Shown piece after piece: positions 1 through 9,020 of a stretch of DNA of 64,000 nucleotides. The stretch covers positions 292,431-356,430 of the forward strand of contig NZ_JANHOF010000002.1 in assembly GCF_024498075.1 (NCBI RefSeq), in the 5' to 3' direction. The notes below the pieces were generated by a model. It was not told where the DNA came from. It saw nothing but the letters and a program-made list of their open reading frames with translations, and ran no database searches. Source of the DNA: Paenibacillus mendelii. Its GTDB lineage: Bacteria > Bacillota > Bacilli > Paenibacillales > Paenibacillaceae. The position numbers were made by a program, and so were the translations under genes. Position 1 is the stretch's first letter; the number at the start of each line of letters is the position of its first letter.

Positions 1-431
1 GCATAGGTCAAATACCTGCCGTCATTGCTTTTACTCAAAAATCCGCGCTTGTAGATTTCATGGCTGCCGACGTACGGCCTACTCTCTATTGTTCGTGTAA
101 TGTTGTGGAGTCCGCCGTCCGTAGGGTCGGATGAGGTCGTCGTCATGGTCCATAAGCCTGTTGCGACAGGCGCAAACCTGACCTTCCATGTATTTCCGCC
201 ATCCCAAAATGCCGGGCGTGAAATAACAGCTCCGCCCGGTCCTGCGAATTCAGCCGTTACATCTACATCGTTGAAGGGATCTGCATATGTTTTGGAGCTG
301 GTCAGTGATATTTCCGCAACTCTCCATTGATCGACCGAGTAATCGGCAGCAAGGCTGGTGGATACCTTGACACCTAGAATAAGTACGAGACTAACAATGA
401 CGACAAGCGTAGCTATACTTTTCTTCCGCAT
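1..431 (-). CDS. DUF5060/DUF4038-type secreted glycoside hydrolase, N-terminal part (cut by window edge)
   Basis: The reading frame is open from an ATG at 431 to the window edge (about 143 codons), with a GGGAGG ribosome binding site about 8 nt upstream. It begins with a signal peptide (basic MRKKS, a hydrophobic stretch, an Ala-rich cleavage zone). It continues into a beta-sandwich resembling DUF5060: motifs W-x-V-A-E-I-S-L, PFNDVDV, RPAFWDGG and VRFAPVATGLW. The last residues (RGFLSKSNDGRYLTYA) match the start of the DUF4038 apiosidase-like catalytic domain. Members of this group act outside the cell on plant polysaccharide side chains. The catalytic barrel lies outside the window, so substrate is unknown. 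It is preceded by a terminator and so is probably its own transcription unit beside sugar-catabolic genes. Confidence 0.8.
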   Translation of the reverse strand, partial: MRKKSIATLVVIVSLVLILGVKVSTSLAADYSVDQWRVAEISLTSSKTYADPFNDVDVTAEFAGPGGAVISRPAFWDGGNTWKVRFAPVATGLWTMTTTSSDPTDGGLHNITRTIESRPYVGSHEIYKRGFLSKSNDGRYLTY

Positions 432-483
432 GGTTTCTCAAAACCTCCCGTCAAATTGTATGCCATTGCCGACTGCTGAAATC

Positions 484-527
484 TCAAAAAAAGGTTGACC
501 GACGCTAATAGTACCGGCAACCTTCTT
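484..527 (-). terminator. Rho-independent terminator
   Basis: Arms AAGGTTG and CAACCTT, with a few inner pairs, are followed on the minus strand by seven T. It ends the unit carrying the Gfo/Idh/MocA gene, just before the DUF5060 gene. Confidence 0.75.
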
Positions 528-538
528 AATAAGAACAT

Positions 539-1606
539 TTATGAATCGAATACAATTTCACGCTGCTGTTGGCCTGACTCGTAGATCGCACACAAAATTT
601 TCATAATTTCAATGCCATCTTCGACCGTACTGATCGGCGTGTTCCCCGTTTGAATACAATCGATAAAATGGTCGATTTCATTCTGGAAAGCGGAATAGAC
701 GTCAATATGCGGCTTATTTACCTGTGGCTGAAGATTGACGATGGTATCGTACTTCTCCGAAACGATCATAAACTCGGGATCAATTTCCATTCCGCCCTTG
801 TCACCGAAAAGTTTGAGACAAACTTCATCTTTCTTGGCATGCAGCGTAAAACTGGCATCGACCTGAAGGCTCGAACCATTTTCAAATCGGATGAGCGCCA
901 CTGCCAAGTCTTCGATCGTATTCGGGAGCTGGGTGTCATAATCCGCAGCTTTGTAAAAATCGAGTCCTTTCACATTCCGGCGATTGCCCAGTTTGTGATG
1001 AACGGCCCCGTTAACCGATTTCACCTTCGGCTTGCCCATTAAATACCAGCAGAGATCAATAATATGAACACCTACATCGATAAGCGGACCGCCGCCGGAC
1101 CGGTTAATATCGGCGAACCAGCCGCCGGGATTTCCAAGCCGCCGCAAACAGGAAGCTTTAGCATAGTAGATTTCGCCTAAATCTCCATTGTCGACAAACT
1201 GTTTAGCCGTCTGTGCGTTTTCATCGAACCGCCGCACAAAGCCCATTTGAAATATCTTTCCGCTTTGGCGCACGCTCTCTCCGATCCGCAAAGCTTCCTC
1301 GACTGTCTTGCATAGCGGTTTTTCAATCAGCACATGCTTGCCTGCATTCAACGCTGCAATCGCAATCTCTGCATGGGTATCGTTCCAAGTGCAAATGCTC
1401 ACTCCGTCAATTTCCGGATCGCTTAACAGCTCCCGATAATCCGTGTAATATTGTTCCACTTGATTTTGATCCGCAACCTGCTTGGCCCGCTCCGGATTAA
1501 CATCACATACCGCGCGCAATTCAACATGCGGGTTTTTGGCATAACTGGACAGATGAAGACCTGAAATCGTACCTAGTCCAATAACTCCAATTTTCACATT
1601 ACTCAT
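539..1606 (-). CDS. Gfo/Idh/MocA-family NAD(P)-dependent oxidoreductase
   Basis: This 355-residue cytoplasmic protein has an N-terminal Rossmann fold (GVIGLGTISGLH near residues 7-18) and the family motif EKPL near 95. The C-terminal GFO_IDH_MocA_C domain carries the GGGPLIDVGVHIIDL block, whose Asp/His pair is the usual catalytic site. Family members oxidise or epimerise sugars and inositols. It starts at ATG with an AGGAG site, 45 nt after a sugar isomerase/epimerase gene, so the two are probably co-transcribed. The pairing suggests catabolism of an inositol- or keto-sugar-like substrate, but the exact substrate cannot be read from sequence. Confidence 0.9.
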   Translation of the reverse strand: MSNVKIGVIGLGTISGLHLSSYAKNPHVELRAVCDVNPERAKQVADQNQVEQYYTDYRELLSDPEIDGVSICTWNDTHAEIAIAALNAGKHVLIEKPLCKTVEEALRIGESVRQSGKIFQMGFVRRFDENAQTAKQFVDNGDLGEIYYAKASCLRRLGNPGGWFADINRSGGGPLIDVGVHIIDLCWYLMGKPKVKSVNGAVHHKLGNRRNVKGLDFYKAADYDTQLPNTIEDLAVALIRFENGSSLQVDASFTLHAKKDEVCLKLFGDKGGMEIDPEFMIVSEKYDTIVNLQPQVNKPHIDVYSAFQNEIDHFIDCIQTGNTPISTVEDGIEIMKILCAIYESGQQQREIVFDS

Positions 1607-1651
1607 CGTAACACGCTCCTGCTCATCATTTAGATCCGATTAATCGTCTGG

Positions 1652-2515
1652 CTAGGCTTCGTTCCATAATCTGCGGGCATTATCCATTCCAACTTTAGCT
1701 CCGTAAAAGCACGAATGATTTCCCTCATATTCAATAGAGATATAGCCTTGATATCCCGATTGTTTAATCGCCCTGATTACTTCCGGCTGATCGATATCGC
1801 CATGTCCTACGATCGCGCCTCTTAACAGATTGCCGCCAAGTGTAGGAAACCATCCTTCACCGTATTCCCGCCATCCCTGTCGAAGATGAAAATCTTTCAG
1901 ATGGATCATGGAAGCAATAGGCAAGTTTTTCTTAACCGCCACGACGGAATTTTCATCTGCACACATAAAATTGCCTACATCCACCAATGTGCGGAAATTA
2001 GATCTGCCAACCTCATGCACGAGCGTCTGCAATCTGTCGCTGGCTTGAATATAATAACCGTGGTTCTCAACGCTGGTCGTGATATTGTGCTGACTGGCAT
2101 AATCGGCTATCTCCCTGCAAGCTTCTACAAGTACAGGAAGGTCCTTGTTGAAATTTTGGATGGTGCAATCGGGGAGCGGTCTCGTTCCAACATCATGACG
2201 CATGTGGGCAACGCCTAACGCATGGGCGATATCCACTTGTTTCTTCACGCGTTCTATCTCGTTTCGAACTTCATCTGCGTCCTCATGCAGAAAATTGGCT
2301 CCAATCGCATAATTGGATATATCAATCCCCGCTTCATCTGCTTTTTTGCGAATTTGCTCGACTAAACCCGGATCATCATCAAGCGTAAACCCGATCGGAA
2401 CAATTTCAATATGTTCCCCGCCGTTGTCGGCCACCCACTGCACCAAATCCAGGATCATCATGCCTTCATCCCGAATCGCCCTGTGCAGGCTGTAAGAACT
2501 TATGCCCAGCTTCAT
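1652..2515 (-). CDS. Sugar phosphate isomerase/epimerase (AP endonuclease 2-like TIM barrel)
   Basis: This 287-residue single-domain protein begins MKLGISSYSLHR. It shows the metal-binding strand ends of the xylose-isomerase-like TIM barrel family: SVENHGYY, TLVDVGNF, IHLKDFH and the terminal ISIEYEGN. These families use a divalent metal to isomerise or epimerise keto-sugars. The ATG is preceded by TAGGAGAG. A near-consensus cre element lies about 130 nt upstream, which suggests CcpA control. It is the first gene of a two-gene unit with the Gfo/Idh/MocA dehydrogenase. The substrate is unassigned. Confidence 0.88.
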   Translation of the reverse strand: MKLGISSYSLHRAIRDEGMMILDLVQWVADNGGEHIEIVPIGFTLDDDPGLVEQIRKKADEAGIDISNYAIGANFLHEDADEVRNEIERVKKQVDIAHALGVAHMRHDVGTRPLPDCTIQNFNKDLPVLVEACREIADYASQHNITTSVENHGYYIQASDRLQTLVHEVGRSNFRTLVDVGNFMCADENSVVAVKKNLPIASMIHLKDFHLRQGWREYGEGWFPTLGGNLLRGAIVGHGDIDQPEVIRAIKQSGYQGYISIEYEGNHSCFYGAKVGMDNARRLWNEA

Positions 2516-2644
2516 TTGTCTATCTCTCCTATCCTTTTTACGTATTTGTCTGAACCCTTTATAAGCGGAGATCTTTCATACATGCTTCAATGACCTGCCA
2601 GCCATGCCACCTCCAATTTCGTTCGTTTAATGTCTTTAGCATAT

Positions 2645-2658
2645 CGTAATCGCTTTCA
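2645..2658 (-). promoter_or_regulatory. Likely cre site (CcpA operator)
   Basis: The minus strand reads TGAAAGCGATTACG, 13 of 14 positions of the cre consensus TGWAANCGNTNWCA. It lies upstream of the isomerase/dehydrogenase unit starting at 2515. CcpA control is inferred. Confidence 0.55.
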
Positions 2659-2733
2659 TTAATATTTGGTTTGTACATTGCTCTTTTTGTTCAATTTATC
2701 TTCTTTGTTTCATTCTTATTTGTTCCATTATTG

Positions 2734-4086
2734 TTACTCTTGCTGAGCCTGTTTTTGGCGGAGCATTTCTTCCTGCAATTCCTGCGCCCGTCCCAGCCGC
2801 TTAGGGTCAAAGGGAACACCGGATATAATGCCTTGCAGTTCTTCCATCAACGCGTCTATTGAAGGTGTGCTGATGAACAGGGGCCAACTCGGATAAGATT
2901 GAGCCTGTTTGGAATAATCCATCAGTTCAGCCATGACCGGTTTGTCAAATGTCGGTTCCATGTTTTTCAATGCCGGGAGCAGGCCATTGCCGCTGCTGAA
3001 CGGGATATAAATGTCTTTGCTTAACATGATCCTAACCAGATCCTTTGCCTCCTCCAGCAATGGTGTGGCAGCATTGACCGAAACAAATTGGTCCGTGGAA
3101 AAAACCATGTCATAGTAGCCATTCTCGTCAGCTATTGGGAAAAAACCAAGCTTAATCTTGTCCCCTACTGCCCCGGGCAGCCACGGCCCCTGCATCACGA
3201 TAGCTGCACGGCCGGAGGTGAGCAGCTGTACCGACTGGCCCCAATCGATACTAAGCGCATTTTGATTGATATACTCCAGCTTTTTTAACCTTTCAAAAAA
3301 TTGCATAGCCGCCTGTGCCTCGGGGCCGTCAAGCCGTTTACTTCCCGTACCAAGAGCAGAACCATATGCTTCATCATTACCGTATCCAACAGATTGCAGC
3401 AAGGATTCGAAGTACATGCGCATGGACCACAAATCCTTGAATCCGGCCGCAATGGGAATGATCCCTGCCTGTTTCAAATTTCTGCAAACTTCAAGCAGCT
3501 CGAGCAGATTGCGCGGTGCCTGCAGGTCCAATTTCTCAAATATCGACTTGTTGTACCAGTACCCCTTAACGCCAACCCCCATAGAAGCCGCGAACACTTT
3601 TCCGGCATAAGGCTGGTATTCTTCTTTGTCAGTCTTGTAGCTTAGAAACTGCTGAACCTGCGGAATAAACTGCTTGGCCCACGGCTCATCACTTAAGTCT
3701 GCCAAGTAGCCCGCTTCGGTAAGAGCGACGACATGCTGATGATAAAACACATCAGGAGCCGATTGGGATGCCAATTGTGTTTCCAGCTTGCGGTAATAAT
3801 CATTGCCGAGCTTCGTCTCCCATTGAATCCTCGCTAACGGGTAAAGCTCCCGAAATGCTTTTTCCGTATTGGCCTGGAATTGCTTCATCACCTCACGATC
3901 ATCTATAAACCAGGCACCGACGCGGATCGTGAAAGCACCGGTCTGTTTGCCGCCGTCCCCTTGATTCCTGTCCTCTTCTCCCCCTGGCCGAAGCCATGTA
4001 CAGGCTGATATCGTGAGCAGAGAGCAAACGATCAGCACACTAATAAGCGCATGTCTTACAAATGGTCTGTCTCGGTGTACGGTCAT
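2734..4086 (-). CDS. Extracellular solute-binding lipoprotein (family 1) in a two-component operon
   Basis: This is a 450-residue sugar-type ABC binding protein. The start is the ATG at 4086, which has an AAGGAG site 7 nt away and lies 4 nt after the response-regulator stop. An upstream in-frame ATG has no such support. The N-terminus is basic, then hydrophobic, ending in the lipobox-like ISAC, so the mature protein is a membrane-anchored lipoprotein. Family features include FSTDQFVSVN and the W-rich ligand cleft. It follows a YesM-type kinase and YesN-type regulator in the same orientation, and no permease or ATPase is next to it. It may therefore present a ligand to the sensor rather than, or as well as, feeding an importer. 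That role is inference. Confidence 0.88.
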   Translation of the reverse strand: MTVHRDRPFVRHALISVLIVCSLLTISACTWLRPGGEEDRNQGDGGKQTGAFTIRVGAWFIDDREVMKQFQANTEKAFRELYPLARIQWETKLGNDYYRKLETQLASQSAPDVFYHQHVVALTEAGYLADLSDEPWAKQFIPQVQQFLSYKTDKEEYQPYAGKVFAASMGVGVKGYWYNKSIFEKLDLQAPRNLLELLEVCRNLKQAGIIPIAAGFKDLWSMRMYFESLLQSVGYGNDEAYGSALGTGSKRLDGPEAQAAMQFFERLKKLEYINQNALSIDWGQSVQLLTSGRAAIVMQGPWLPGAVGDKIKLGFFPIADENGYYDMVFSTDQFVSVNAATPLLEEAKDLVRIMLSKDIYIPFSSGNGLLPALKNMEPTFDKPVMAELMDYSKQAQSYPSWPLFISTPSIDALMEELQGIISGVPFDPKRLGRAQELQEEMLRQKQAQQE

Positions 4087-4090
4087 CCGC

Positions 4091-5647
4091 TCACTCCTTC
4101 CCCTGACGCATTTCTTCCCTATATGCCATCGGTCCTCTCCCGTATTGAAGCTTGAACGCCTCGCTAAAATGCTGCGGGTCCTTGAAACCGACCGCATACG
4201 CAATTTCATATACCATCAGATCCGTTTGGAGCAGCTTTTTTCGTGCCTCCTCCAGCCTGCATTCCCGTAAAATATCGCGAAAATTGCGTTCTGATTCCTT
4301 CTTGATGATGCGGCTCAAATACGAGTAATTCACATTCAGCTTCTCGGCAATCATTTGCAGCGTCAAATCCTCAGCATAATGATCCCTGATCAGCCTGCTC
4401 GCCTGAGCATAAAGACGAGAGGTAGATTCATCCTGCTTCTCACAAATTTGCACTTGAGTCTCCTGCATAAAATCTCTGAGAAGCTGCACCATCTCAGTTA
4501 ACACATTACTCTCCAGCAGCTTCTCACGTCTCTCCACACGCTCCGCAGCAGTCGGCTCGATCCCATACAGCCTCTGCTCCGCTTCAAGAGCCTCCACAAT
4601 GAGCAGATTGGCGTTGCGGATCTCTGTTTTGTTGAATCCATCAAGCAGCATTTGTTTGTACGAGGCTTGCAAATAATCGTTTGCCTCCTCCCATCGCCCA
4701 TCCCCAATAAGCTTCATAAACTCCTGTATCATGTGGTGGCGACGTTCCGTCTGCCTGATGTATAAATCATCCAATGCCTCATAGGCGATTAAGGAACCAT
4801 TTCCAAGCAGCATCCGATATTCCATGCACTGTTTCACCTGACGAATGGCTTCCGGCAGTTGGAGGAAGGATTCCATAGGTTCGCTAATGCCAATCGATAC
4901 GCTGCCTGAAGAGCTTCCACCCAGCAAAGACAGGATCGTTCGCGCAGACTCCATAATGTCGCTAGCCGAGACTGGAGGGATTTGTTCTTTACGATCGAAT
5001 AGGAGAAAATAGATGCCTGAAGCGGATAATGCCGACCAGTATGACCATCCGCCTTGCCCAAGCTCCGCTTCAATCCGGTCTTTCAGTCTAAGTCTGGAAA
5101 TGGGGGCGCCACTGTAAGCTTCAGCGACTGCAGATTGATCCAAATCGACGTACATCAGCATATACGGGCGTGCGGCAATCCCTCTTACTTCCAGCCAACT
5201 TTGCTTGGCAACATCGGAATAATTTCCGCTGCCAAAATAGGCGAAAAATTCGTCCTGCCACACCCATTCATGCTGGCGCAGCGCGTAGGGCTCCAACAAT
5301 TTCACGCTCTTAACAAGCACCTCCGGCTGAAAAGGTTTCGTAATGAAATCAACGACTCCAAGCTTCACTGCTTGCTGCGCATATTCGAACTCACCGTAAG
5401 CGGTCAGAAACATAACCGGCATTCCCCGGTATTCCTGCCGGATGCGGCTCGCCAATTCAATACCGTCCATAACGGGCATCATAATATCCGTCACGACCAG
5501 ATCCGGCCGCAGCATGCGAATGCACTCCAAAGCCTCCTGACCGTTAGCTGCCAGCCCCACCACCTCGCAGCCTGCTTCTCTCCAATGCGGCATCTTCCCG
5601 ATATAGTCCCGAATCCCTTTCTCATCATCAACGACGACAATTCGCAA
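4091..5647 (-). CDS. YesN-type response regulator (REC + AraC HTH)
   Basis: This 518-residue protein has an N-terminal receiver domain (VVVDDEKGIRDYI, phospho-acceptor in LVVTDIMMPVMDG near residue 55, conserved Lys in ITKPFQ). A long variable middle region follows, then a C-terminal AraC/XylS double HTH (LTLQMIAEKLNVNYSYLSRIIKKE and AYAVGFKDPQHFSEAFK). The start is TTG, 8 nt after the kinase stop codon, with upstream AGGAGG/GAGG. In Paenibacillus and Bacillus such regulators control extracellular carbohydrate use together with YesM kinases. The likely targets are the adjacent lipoprotein and the sugar genes. Confidence 0.93.
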   Translation of the reverse strand: MRIVVVDDEKGIRDYIGKMPHWREAGCEVVGLAANGQEALECIRMLRPDLVVTDIMMPVMDGIELASRIRQEYRGMPVMFLTAYGEFEYAQQAVKLGVVDFITKPFQPEVLVKSVKLLEPYALRQHEWVWQDEFFAYFGSGNYSDVAKQSWLEVRGIAARPYMLMYVDLDQSAVAEAYSGAPISRLRLKDRIEAELGQGGWSYWSALSASGIYFLLFDRKEQIPPVSASDIMESARTILSLLGGSSSGSVSIGISEPMESFLQLPEAIRQVKQCMEYRMLLGNGSLIAYEALDDLYIRQTERRHHMIQEFMKLIGDGRWEEANDYLQASYKQMLLDGFNKTEIRNANLLIVEALEAEQRLYGIEPTAAERVERREKLLESNVLTEMVQLLRDFMQETQVQICEKQDESTSRLYAQASRLIRDHYAEDLTLQMIAEKLNVNYSYLSRIIKKESERNFRDILRECRLEEARKKLLQTDLMVYEIAYAVGFKDPQHFSEAFKLQYGRGPMAYREEMRQGKE

Positions 5648-5655
5648 GTCCTACC

Positions 5656-7341
5656 TCATCCTCCTTCGATTATTATCGGCATCCGAATCACTGCAATAGC
5701 GCGGTCGGCATGGCAGACAAGCTTCACCCCGTACTTCTCCCCGAATTGATAGCGAATGCGGTCATTAACATTGACCAGTCCCGAACCAAAACCCTTACGC
5801 TTAATAGACCTTCGGCTTCGCTCGTTGCTAGTCCGGGAGTAATCCCCAGACGGAATTGAGTTTTCAATTTTGATCATTAAATCGAAATCTTCTTCAAATA
5901 CATCAACGATCACATACCCACCCTCTGTACAATAATCCACGCCATGTATGAAAGCGTTCTCAATTAGTGGTTGTAAAATCAGCTTCGGTACAGGAATGTT
6001 GCGAAATGCATCAGGCAAATGAACCGTAAATTGCAGTTGTTCCTCATAACGATACTGGTGAATTTGAAAATAGGTTTCCACCATCGACAGCTCCGCCGCC
6101 AATGTTACCGTATTTCCACCGGGAGCAATAGAATAACGCAATATGCTGGCCAATCGCTGAAGCGCATCTGGTACATGGCTTGCACGCTCCGGTATTTCGG
6201 ACTGAATGCTGATGTATTCCAGCGTATTGAATAAGAAATGAGGATTAATATACATTTGCACCGCCTGCAGTTCAGCTTCACGCTTCAGCAGTTCTGATTT
6301 GTAATTTTTCTCAATCAATTCTCTCGTCCGATTAACCATCTGATTATATCCATGGCATAATAGTGCCACTTCATCCTGAGTATGAACTTCTTCCATTAGC
6401 GAATAGTCTTCCCGTCCAGCCCGGCGCATAAGGCGGGTTAAGCCTGTAAGCGGTATTGTTATGTGACGCAATATCCAATAAGTAATCACAATGACGCAGA
6501 TCCAGGCCAAAAGTGTTACATAGAAAGAGAAAAGCGCCTGCTTCATTACGATAGCCCCTGGCTCCGATGCAGTCATATACAAATATTGAAAGTCGGAATA
6601 CCGTGATTTTTGCGTGAGAGTTAATTTATTGGCCTCCGTATCTGCCGGAGCAACACTTCCTATTTCCTCCGTAACGGCAGCTGACATAATTAGATTTTCG
6701 CTATTTGTTATATAAAAGCTGCCTTCGGGCAGATGATCGTATAAGGAAGCAATCTTACTGCTGTCCAATGCCATAATGATGGTTCCCAGCAGGTCACCGG
6801 ATCCCGGCTCTGTCAGTTTCAGCTGGCAAGCAATGCGGCCGTCGTCGGTAAAGAAAGCCCATTGCGGAGTGTGCTCATACTCGAAAGGCATTAGTTCAAA
6901 CGCCTTGCGATATTGCAAGGGCGTTCCGCCACCAATGATGTATGTATGGCCTCTAGCATCACTGACATGAATGGAGTCGATGAAATCACCGATGGAAATG
7001 GAGGATTCATCCATGTCATTCTTAAGCAGCTCCAATACCGACGTTTTCAACGCAGACTTCCCTTCTTCTTTCTGCTCGGAAAGAAAAGAGACAATAAGCT
7101 TATTATTGCTGTACAAGTATAATTCTTGAGCATACACCGATAATAATTCATCGATCCCGCTCGAGGTTTCATTTAAAGCCTGCTGGGCCTCCTCTGTCGA
7201 CTTCTTCTCCAGCAAGTCTTGTGACCGGACATAAAATGCCAGACTGACAATTGAGAGAGGGACTAAAGTAAGCAGAGAATAAAGAATAACCATTTTATAG
7301 AGCAGTCTTGAACGAATCCAGGCAATTAAGTTCCTCAACAT
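5656..7341 (-). CDS. YesM-type membrane sensor histidine kinase
   Basis: This 561-residue protein has two membrane segments, near residues 12-32 and 275-295, flanking a dCACHE-like extracellular sensor. A HAMP region (WILRHITIPLTGLTRLMRR) follows, then the His_kinase domain with phospho-acceptor block MYINPHFLFNTLEY. The HATPase part has the N-box LILQPLIENAFIHG and the G-box GFGSGLVNVNDR. The lack of a classical HisKA dimerisation helix and the PHFLFN motif place it in the LytS/YesM class. It is the promoter-proximal gene of the kinase-regulator-lipoprotein unit. The ligand is probably an oligosaccharide but is not identifiable. Confidence 0.93.
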   Translation of the reverse strand: MLRNLIAWIRSRLLYKMVILYSLLTLVPLSIVSLAFYVRSQDLLEKKSTEEAQQALNETSSGIDELLSVYAQELYLYSNNKLIVSFLSEQKEEGKSALKTSVLELLKNDMDESSISIGDFIDSIHVSDARGHTYIIGGGTPLQYRKAFELMPFEYEHTPQWAFFTDDGRIACQLKLTEPGSGDLLGTIIMALDSSKIASLYDHLPEGSFYITNSENLIMSAAVTEEIGSVAPADTEANKLTLTQKSRYSDFQYLYMTASEPGAIVMKQALFSFYVTLLAWICVIVITYWILRHITIPLTGLTRLMRRAGREDYSLMEEVHTQDEVALLCHGYNQMVNRTRELIEKNYKSELLKREAELQAVQMYINPHFLFNTLEYISIQSEIPERASHVPDALQRLASILRYSIAPGGNTVTLAAELSMVETYFQIHQYRYEEQLQFTVHLPDAFRNIPVPKLILQPLIENAFIHGVDYCTEGGYVIVDVFEEDFDLMIKIENSIPSGDYSRTSNERSRRSIKRKGFGSGLVNVNDRIRYQFGEKYGVKLVCHADRAIAVIRMPIIIEGG

Positions 7342-7707
7342 AGTCTCACATTAAATCTCCTTTTCCATGACAGATTTGTTCACTGCAAAACTGCTTCCAT
7401 CATATTCTGTAACTGAGTCTCTTTACTATAGCAATTTTTTTCATGAATTGCATAGGCAGTAACCGGCCTGCGCTCGGTATCATCTTCAAAACGCCAATCT
7501 CGGCTGCGATATTCCTATTAAAGGTTAATTATGGATTTTTATTACAGTTAAACTCATAGAAATTATTAGTATCACATACATAGCCCGCTTCGGGCTTCGG
7601 GAGGGGAACCTGAATAATTGCTTCTACGAAGATGATCTGCGTTTCATGCTGATCGTCTTTTCGCTTCTTGACTTGTTGGGTTACAATAATCCCAAGAGGT
7701 GAGAAGC
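7342..7707. other. Intergenic region, divergent promoters expected
   Basis: I see no gene here. The region separates the minus-strand YesM operon from the plus-strand Toprim gene. A small hairpin (AGCCCG/CGGGCT, 7582-7596) without a T-run is present. No promoter pair was convincing. Confidence 0.5.
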
Positions 7708-8076
7708 TTGGAGATTGCCATCATCGTAGAAGGCAAGAACGACCGCAGCCGCCTGCGGCGCGTGCTTGCAGAGGAAGTGCCCATCTACTGCACATTCGGA
7801 ACGCCGGGTACCAGCCAAATCGAAATGCTGCGCAAGCAGGTCGGCCATAAACAGGCATACGTATTCACCGATAACGACTCTTCCGGCAAGCGGATCCGGG
7901 GTATGCTTCGCGACGTATTTCCCGATGCCGAGCATCTGTACACACGGAAAGGCTACCCCGGCGTGGAGAAAACACCCGAGGAATATCTGATTGAACAATT
8001 AGAAAAAGCGGGCCTCGAGGCGTACATTCTGTACCCAGCTCCCGAGCCCGCTTCCTATGATAAGAATGAATTCTAA
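7708..8076 (+). CDS. Small Toprim-domain protein (RNase M5-like)
   Basis: This is about 122 residues consisting of almost nothing but a Toprim fold. It has the glutamate motif IAIIVEGKNDRSRLRR and the DxD-like motif AYVFTDNDSSGKRIRGML. A TTG at 7708 is chosen because AGAGGTGA lies at proper spacing; a GTG at 7699 would add three residues but has no site. The protein is related to the N-terminal half of RNase M5 (RnmV) but lacks its C-terminal domain. It could act on RNA or DNA and the function is not established. Its stop overlaps the stop of the convergent AEC transporter gene. Confidence 0.8.
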   Translation: MEIAIIVEGKNDRSRLRRVLAEEVPIYCTFGTPGTSQIEMLRKQVGHKQAYVFTDNDSSGKRIRGMLRDVFPDAEHLYTRKGYPGVEKTPEEYLIEQLEKAGLEAYILYPAPEPASYDKNEF

Positions 8077-8999
8077 ATTTGCAGTGCAAAGATAACAAGC
8101 GTCACCGTAATGATGCTGAGCACCGTCGACACGAGCACAGTCTGTGACGAGAATTCGGCTTCGTTGTCGAATTCAACCGCTAGCAGCACACTCGACAGTG
8201 AGGTAGGGACCGCGGAGGACAGGATGAGCGCCTGTGCCAAGAGTCCGTCGAAGCCCAGCGCCCATACAACGACCCAAGCCGTCAGAGGTCCGATGATCAG
8301 CCGCAAGAAGCTGGACAACCATACATCCTTCAATCGCATACCGCTCAGCGACCACTTCATGCTGCCCAGTTGGACGCCGAGTGTGATGAGCGCGGTACCG
8401 ATAAACGCATCGGCCATATAATCAATTGGCGCGTATACGGAACCAGGCAGTGTGATGTCGAAACCCCGAAGCAGAAGCCCGAGCGGAATTACATAGATGA
8501 CGGGCATAGCGAAGATCGTTCTAAAGACCATTCTCATACTGCTCTTGTGGGCATTCACACTATATATGCCGTATGTATTAGGCAGAAGCGCCTGCATAAC
8601 CATGACAATCACTTGGACGGACAGCGTAAACGGATTGCCGGCAAACACGAATTGATTAAGCGGAATGGCGTAATTAGCACTGTTATAGAATAAGACGCTG
8701 TTCCGCATCGCCCCGCGCATACCTCCCTGATGGCCCCGCAGCCTGACAGCCAGCTCGACCACCCCATACTGCAAGGCGAAGAAGAGCCCGAAGTATAACA
8801 GCGTTTGCCCAAAGACAGAAAGAGAGATCTCCGTTGTATATAATAATCGAAATATAATAGCAGGTGAGAATAAATAGAAGTTAAGCTTGGAAAGCGTTCG
8901 GATATCCAAAGAAAAAACCCGCTGCAGGGTGACGCCTAAAGCGATCATCACCGACAGCGGGAGCACGTTGTTCCACAATATCGACCAGAAAACTGTCAT
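8073..8999 (-). CDS. AEC-family (auxin efflux carrier-like) transporter
   Basis: This 308-residue membrane protein has about ten hydrophobic segments in two five-helix halves, typical of AEC permeases. The N-terminal region SKLNFYLFSPAIIFRLLY and the C-terminal LILSSAVPTSLSSVLLAVEF, with its conserved Pro in the crossover helix, are family hallmarks. Bacterial members export or import malate or other organic acids, and substrate cannot be assigned. The ribosome binding site is weak (GGCGG). It is transcribed in the same direction as the sco and ctaB genes upstream, 21 nt after sco, so read-through is likely. Confidence 0.88.
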   Translation of the reverse strand: MTVFWSILWNNVLPLSVMIALGVTLQRVFSLDIRTLSKLNFYLFSPAIIFRLLYTTEISLSVFGQTLLYFGLFFALQYGVVELAVRLRGHQGGMRGAMRNSVLFYNSANYAIPLNQFVFAGNPFTLSVQVIVMVMQALLPNTYGIYSVNAHKSSMRMVFRTIFAMPVIYVIPLGLLLRGFDITLPGSVYAPIDYMADAFIGTALITLGVQLGSMKWSLSGMRLKDVWLSSFLRLIIGPLTAWVVVWALGFDGLLAQALILSSAVPTSLSSVLLAVEFDNEAEFSSQTVLVSTVLSIITVTLVIFALQI

Positions 9000-9020
9000 G
9001 TTCTTTATCCGCCCGCTAGG

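Noticed and set aside
7582-7596. Hairpin AGCCCG/CGGGCT as a terminator
   Set aside because: No T-run on either strand, and it lies between divergent genes where no terminator is expected.
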